DNA from: Perognathus longimembris pacificus
Taxonomy: Eukaryota; Chordata; Mammalia; Rodentia; Heteromyidae
Length of the DNA: 64,000 nucleotides
Direction of reading: 5' to 3'
Assembly: GCF_023159225.1 (NCBI RefSeq)
Contig: NC_063170.1
Coordinates: forward strand, 22,915,235-22,979,234
Shown: positions 58,678-64,000 of the stretch, in pieces
Layout: the number at the start of each line of letters is the position of its first letter
Numbering within the stretch: the stretch's first letter is position 1
Program-made: the position numbers and the translations under genes
The notes under the pieces: generated by a model
What the model saw: the letters and a program-made list of their open reading frames with translations, nothing else
Databases searched by the model: none
What the model was told of the DNA's origin: nothing

Positions 58678-59282
58678 AAGTCAGCCTATTAAAAATATAA
58701 GTATATTCACTTTATAAGAAAAAAAGGAGAACCCAAGTGCCTATCATTAATGTGAAGATAATAAAAGTAATTCTATATAAAAGAAAGGTCATTCTGGATA
58801 GGTGTTATTGCTTGCTGAAGGTCTTAAGGCTGAAGTGTGTTTTCTCTTTGTAAAAGATGATGTTGACAAGTGCTAGAGAAAGCTAAACACATGCTGGATC
58901 TATCAGGAGCTGGAGAAGGAATGAATGACTTTCTCACTGTGGGCTTCAATATGTGCACTATCACCCAGATATTTCCAAAGGTTCACATCCCACATTCTAG
59001 ATGCAGTGCCCTACTGAAGTAGTTTCTAAACATTGCAGATAAACCTGCTTCCCTTCAAATATATTCTTACATGGAACTCCAATGTATTATACTGCACACA
59101 AAAGCAGACCTACTGCCACTCTACTTACCATGGAGCTTCTCCTTAAACTCAAACTTCCAAGGCACAGTGAAACAAAATTTCTTAACTCTAACTTCAGGAC
59201 ACTCCAAATAGCACTTACATTTTTTTAGAATTTTATACATTTCTGATAGGAATATAAATACTGTCATATTGATAGGCAGTAT
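58678..59282. other. Unique intronic sequence
   Basis: No repeat recognised. Confidence 0.45.
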
Positions 59283-59293
59283 GATAGTTTCTT

Positions 59294-59499
59294 TTTTTTT
59301 TTTTTTTTTGCCAGTCCTGGGCTTGGACTCAGGGCCTGAGCACTGTCCCTGGCTTCTTTTTGCTCAAGGCTAGCACTCTGCCAATTGAGCCACAGCGCCA
59401 CTTCTGGCCGTTTTCTATATATGTGGTGCTGGGGAATCGAACTCAGGGCTTCATGTATGTGAGGCAAGCACTCTTGCCACTAGGCCATATTCCCAGCCC
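59294..59499 (-). mobile_element. IDL-Geo dimeric SINE
   Basis: Full length in reverse: T run, GCCAGTCCTGGGCTTGG ... CATATTCCCAGCCC. Perfect duplication GATAGTTTCTT at 59283-59293 and 59500-59510. Confidence 0.94.
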
Positions 59500-59689
59500 G
59501 ATAGTTTCTTAAAATTAAACATATATCTAACATATGGTCCAGTGTGGTCAATCTGGATTATCAATTTAGTTTGAGGGATACCTGGGAGATGAGTAAAACA
59601 ATCTTTGAAACTGTTTGGGAGAGCATTCCAAAGACAAATAAATCATACAGAGTCTGAAATAATTAATAGTTTAATCCATAGATGGATTC

Positions 59690-59935
59690 AAGATTTGAAT
59701 AGACTATTTGGAGATGGTAGGACTTAGAGGAAGTAGATCACAGGCGGCATGCCTTTGGAGGCATGGCCTTAGCCACTTTGTGTTACTTCTCTCTGCTTTC
59801 CAGCTACCATGAAGTAAGGAACTTTGCTCTGCCATGCAATGGAGCTAGTGCACCATGGTTCAAAACATCTGAAAGTAGAAACTCTCAGATATTTGTCACA
59901 AAAGTGAAAGGCTAACTAATATACCCAGGAAGCTC
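59690..59935 (+). mobile_element. LTR-like or unclassified old interspersed repeat
   Basis: TTTGGAGATGGTAGGACTTA, GAGGAAGTAGATCACAGG, GCATGCCTTTGGAGGCATGG, CTTTCCAGCTACCATGAAGT and GAAAGGCTAACTAATATA recall a widespread mammalian repeat with MaLR-like ends. Family uncertain. Noncoding. Confidence 0.5.
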
Positions 59936-60340
59936 ATTTATAGGAATTTATCTAAAGAGGTCATTCACAGCATCAATGGATAAACACATACCGGGCATAT
60001 TCACAAGGCAAAATAGTATTCAACAAGAAAAAAGCAAAGAAGGAACTGATATATGCACCTACTTGGGTGAATCTTAGAAGCCAGTTTCAATCAGCTAAAC
60101 ATTGCATGATTCTATTTATTTGACATTCTTGGAAAAGCAGTCCTACAGTAACACAGAATATAACAATGGTTGCTAGGAATTAGGATGGGTGAAAGGACAA
60201 CACATGGGAGTTTCAGGATGCTGTATCTATTCTGGTCCCTGATTGTGACAATGGTTATATCAGTTTAAACATATGTCAAAGTTTAAACCCTGCAACTGAC
60301 AAAAAGTATGACAAAACTCACAAAACTATATTTAAAAGAT
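59936..60340 (+). mobile_element. Old L1 3' region (ME-type)
   Basis: TATGCACCTACTTGGGTGAA, AACATTGCATGATTCTATTT, ATTTGACATTCTTGGAAAAG and AACAATGGTTGCTAGGAATT match old L1 3' words (GTGAATCTC..., GATTCCATTTATATG, GGTTGCC). Confidence 0.75.
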
Positions 60341-60403
60341 CAGTTTTAACACATGAACAATTTATACAATTCAAGTGAAAATTTTCATTTCCACTACACT
60401 TTT

Positions 60404-60612
60404 TCTGTTGTTGTTGTTGACAGTCCTGGGCCTTGAACTCAGGGGTCTGAGCACTGTCCCTGGCTTCTTTTTGCTCAAGGCTAGCACTCTGCCACTTGAG
60501 CCACAGCGCCACTTCTAGCCGTTTTCTATATATGTGGTGCTGAGGAATTGAACCCAGGGTTTCATGTATAGGAGGCAAGCACTCTTGCCACTAGGCCATA
60601 TTCCCAGCCCCT
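60404..60612 (-). mobile_element. IDL-Geo dimeric SINE
   Basis: Reverse orientation, with a (GTT)n tail in place of a T run. Duplication CCACTACACTTTT / CCACCACACTTTT at 60391-60403 and 60613-60625. Confidence 0.93.
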
Positions 60613-60822
60613 CCACCACACTTTTAAGACAGAATGGACTACAGAAAACTAGTTTAACAATGAACATACTTAATGAGTAATAAAGGTAACAGAGAAATAG
60701 CCAGTTTCTAAAAATAAATTTTATTATAATTTAGTTTAATATTGAAGAAAAGTCAACTTCTACTCAGCATGTAGACCTCAAAATATAATATTTCATAAAA
60801 TTTAGGGTACAAGGAAGCTATT
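60613..60822. other. Unique intronic sequence
   Basis: No repeat recognised. Confidence 0.4.
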
Positions 60823-60837
60823 ATACACAAGGAAATT

Positions 60838-61039
60838 GGGAATATGGCCTAGTGGTAAAAGTGCTCGCCTCATATACATGAAGCCCTGGGTTCAATTCCT
60901 CAGCACCACATATATAGAAAAGGCCAGAAGTGGCGCTGTGGCTCATGTGGTAGAGTGCTAGCCTTGAGCAAAAAGAAGCCCAGGACAGTGTTTGGGCCCT
61001 GAGTTCAAGCCCCAGGACTGGCAAAAAAAAACTAAAACA
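60838..61039 (+). mobile_element. IDL-Geo dimeric SINE
   Basis: Lacks the first four bases (starts GGGAATATGGCC). Perfect 15-bp duplication ATACACAAGGAAATT at 60823-60837 and 61040-61054. Confidence 0.94.
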
Positions 61040-61054
61040 ATACACAAGGAAATT

Positions 61055-61659
61055 TCAGTGTCAAAAGAGCATTCTTCTTAGAAGGAGATTTACAATAAAA
61101 TTTTTCTTCTTCCTAGTGTTGGCTCGCCAAGGGACTTCACTCAGGAAATATTAGCTATGTTCCCATTGCTAGGAACACAGATCTATCTTCAAACACGTTC
61201 TGAGCTTTAAACAGTCTCCTATTACTAAACACATTCTTCTCCCACTCCCCTCAGAGTATAGGGAAAGAAAGGCACAAGTTTAAGAAACGTACTCAGGGGG
61301 TTACATTTCATTGTGTTAGTAATTCTTTTTCAGTGAAACAGCATGAAAATGCTGCCCAAATCAGAAAGGACTAAGTGTATTCTTAAGGGTGCTAGGGTTC
61401 AAATCCTACAGTCACTTTCTAGCTGTGGTTCCCTTTCATGATGGCAAATGGAGAAGAGAACAGACTGTTTCCAAAGGTTCTTGCATTATGGATCTGCCAT
61501 TCTGATTGCTATTGTTCAGTTACATCTTAAACTCAGCTAATCTACTGCATGCAAGTCTGTGCTCCTTTAACAAAAGAATAGCTGCAAAAGTTTAAAGAAG
61601 ATATCAGGCACCTTTCAGCCCCATCTATACAATGTCTATCTGTATCAGGACTCAAAGGC
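61055..61659. other. Unique intronic sequence
   Basis: No repeat recognised. Confidence 0.45.
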
Positions 61660-62420
61660 TCATCTTTCATCTGAACCATGCAATGGCCTCCAAACTGATC
61701 TTTCTATGTTGATCTTATCCCTTTCATGAGTTTTCCTGCTTCAAGAGGGATCTTTTCAAAGTACAGTTCTGAATATTTTACTTACTTTCAAATAACTTAG
61801 CATTACCAACAGCCATGACCTTCAAACTGTCCAGCATGAAAGCTCTGATGTTTCAAAGAAGCATCTCACCATCACCAAGGAGAGCAGCCCCTCCTGAGCC
61901 AGACCACCTGTGTTCTTATATGCTCCAACTATTAGCATTTAGAGGAAATAAAAAATGATTTTTAATTTAAAAAGCTCAATTCCCTGAGCCTGGCAAAAAG
62001 AAAAAAAAAACCTACCTTCTTAATCCAAGTACTGCTTCCTCCTCAAATTTTATCTCCTATCTTCTATTCTGCATAAAGATAATTTCCTAAACACACATGG
62101 TTGTTCTATACCGTACAGTTACCAGTATCCTTGTTATGTCATTTGCCAGTAACAACTCATTCTTCAAAACCCAACTCAAATACCACAGCCTTCTCTGGGG
62201 CATACTCCTCTGTCCAATTATATAATTGTGATCACTACTCCACCTCTGTGCATATCACAGCCAACTGTACTTTATCCATCAGGATGTCTCTGTACTTGTT
62301 CACTTAGATGTTTCTTCTTCCAGAATGTGAGCTCTCTTATGACAGTGTCCATGCCCACTTCCAAGGCTCCTGGCATGACAACATGCATCAAATAGACTCC
62401 TGACAGACGCTTTGGAATAG
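61660..62420 (+). mobile_element. L2, long 3' portion
   Basis: About 750 bp in sense order: GGCCTCCAAACTGATCTTTC, CTTTTCAAAGTACAGTTC, AACTTAGCATTACC, CTCATTCTTCAAAACCCAAC, TCAAATACCACAGCCTTCTC, CTTCCAGAATGTGAGCTCTC and CAAGGCTCCTGGCATGACA follow the L2 consensus layout to its 3' end. No intact coding. Confidence 0.8.
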
Positions 62421-64000
62421 ATGAAGCTGAATGACCTGCTAGAATATGTCTGCTGAAGCAAATGATCAAATCAATAGTACTATTCGAAGCCAAAGTAGTA
62501 TTGCAGTAGGCTTTGGTTTGACTCAAAGGATTCTAAGAAAACATGTAAAATTACTAAGCAACATAACCAAGAAAATAAGTATATGCCCCCAATAGGCGAC
62601 CACTTAGACGGTAAATACTCAAGTGGGTGGATGCGTCTAAAAATTCATACTTCCTATAAGATACCTCATTTAATCTGTAACACTTTTCCACTGAACTCTG
62701 ACAACATACAGGATACTAAGGATCAGTGAGAATATCCCAGAGTCTCTACTTCCCCCAACTTACACCTTTATATACAAAACAAGGCAAAGAAAAAATAAAA
62801 GGAAAAGAAAAAACCCCACTAGACAAAGTGTGAGGAAAGGAGGAAGGAGAGGAGAAAGAGAGATGGAGAAAAGAAAACCTGAAATCTATATGTTTTAGGC
62901 TTGAATTGCACATTTTCTTATAAAAATTCTGTTAAATCTGAACTTACTCAAAACCAAGTAATTCTAAGTTTTGTTCACTATGTTACATTCAATAACTTGA
63001 AATAAGCTCTAATACGGAAAGCACATATGCCATAAAGCAGAATTTGTTGCACATACAGTTTTCAAAAGAGAATCACTCTGCAATTTAAAAGGAAAATTCT
63101 ATGTAAATCATTAATTATTTTGGGTCCTCTCTGATAGGGAGGTGAGAGATTCTTACAAGTCAAGATCTAATCTCTATTTCTTACACATCAGCAAGTGTTT
63201 GTCTAAGAGCATGCATTGAAACAGGATGGCACTCTACAAACATGACAGCAATTCTTAGCTTATTAGAAAATTTAAGGAGGATTTCTATTTGCTTGCAATT
63301 TCAGAAGCACACATCAACACCCGGGTGCCAGGACTGCAGAGCTTTCCAACCTTCTCATCTCTCATCTCACCACCACCAAAGAGGCAATACTGTCACTGTG
63401 AGAAGCACTTTTTTTTTATATACATGGCTGTCTCCATGAGCACTGTATTTCCCCCCTGCACACACAAATTACAAAGATATGCTCTGACTGATAATGGGGG
63501 CTAAGGTTCAACTTGTGTAGAAACTTGGTTTAAGATGTTATCAGCTGGGAAAGCTATTTCCTCACATCAACATTGCCACAGGCTGTCAAAAAGCCTACCA
63601 ATGCTCCCCTCTTCAAAAGTCCAGGAACACATTTTTTTGCTTTCCTTCTTTTTTTCTTTTTCTCTTTAAGAAGAAAGGCACAGAACCCACTGAGATAGCC
63701 TTAGTCCCATCAAAGAAAGGTCGATCTCAGGTCTTCCTTCATTTACTGATTGTCAGTGTAAGATGGCTCTTTTGTAAGGCCTCTGCAGCCCAATGCTGAG
63801 TGATGCCTTCACATTTTCTAAACTGGACTGGGCACCACCACAGATTTCCAGCATGCTTGGATCTACAGTTCAGCAGAACAAATAAACACTCCTCCAGGCT
63901 CCTTTGCCTACCTTATCTCCCACTCTAAGAGCAGGAGGTTTTGGGGGTGCCAATGTTTATACAGTGTTAAAACTTTCTTTCCCCTGTTTCCTGAATTTGA
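62421..64000. other. Unique intronic sequence
   Basis: No repeat or exon recognised. A purine-rich patch at 62785-62880 (AAAGGAAAAG, GGAGGAAGGAGAGG). Confidence 0.5.

Larger units (their letters stand above)
55493..64000 (-). other. FTO: Part of FTO intron 7
   Basis: Sequence upstream of the exon in gene order. It holds SINEs, an LTR-like piece, L1 and L2 fragments and unique sequence. I saw no second exon. In other mammals this intron is tens of kilobases long, so its absence is expected. Confidence 0.7.

Overview
This window is mammalian nuclear DNA with intron-like composition: about 40% GC by eye, no dense gene array and no long ORF. The interspersed repeats identify the lineage. The most frequent one is a roughly 200-bp dimeric SINE with a tRNA-Ala/ID-like left half and a right half that I recognise as the IDL-Geo family, described from geomyoid rodents (kangaroo rats, pocket mice, pocket gophers). 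A second dimer joins a 7SL-derived B1-like left half to the same right half. The source is therefore most likely a heteromyid or geomyid rodent.

I can support one protein-coding exon, on the minus strand at 55368-55492. It is 125 bp, open throughout, with a pyrimidine-rich AG acceptor and a CAG/GTTAGT donor. Its peptide ([13 protein letters not shown] ... [10 protein letters not shown]) matches my memory of the C-terminal domain of FTO, the Fe(II)/2-oxoglutarate-dependent RNA m6A/m6Am demethylase. It corresponds to the penultimate exon (exon 8 of 9). The gene runs right to left, so 1-55367 would be part of the very large last intron and 55493-64000 part of the preceding intron. Neither the final exon nor exon 7 was found here. 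Other ORFs over 60 codons are chance ORFs, SINE or microsatellite reading frames, or antisense shadows.

Layout. 1-5.6 kb is mostly unique, with one IDL-Geo and two microsatellites. 5.6-13.7 kb is a SINE cluster and includes a three-level nest (SINE inside L1 inside SINE) and a tandem SINE pair. 13.7-18.3 kb has MIR and older L1 pieces. 18.3-29.1 kb has no rodent-lineage SINE dimers, only old MIR, hAT and L1 remnants. 29.1-33.6 kb has SINEs, a large mirror-type microsatellite hairpin, an L2 piece, a young truncated L1 and a possible processed retrocopy tail. 33.6-46 kb is mainly unique, with a few SINEs and MIR pieces. 46.2-48.2 kb is a reverse-oriented old L1. 49-51.1 kb has SINEs, one of which seems to have carried about 200 bp of flanking sequence with it. 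51.1-57.1 kb surrounds the exon and is free of SINEs. 57.1-62.4 kb has SINEs, an LTR-like piece, L1 and L2. 62.4-64 kb is unique.

FTO introns are known to lie in the regulatory landscape of the IRX3/IRX5/IRX6 cluster. Repeat-poor unique stretches, especially 52.4-54.2, 40.4-41.4, 38.2-39.2 and 25.9-26.3 kb, are therefore reasonable candidates for conserved regulatory elements, but conservation cannot be measured from one sequence. The main unusual observations concern retrotransposon mechanics: SINE 3' transduction, tandem mobilisation, tail-proximal truncation, and microsatellites born at SINE tails.
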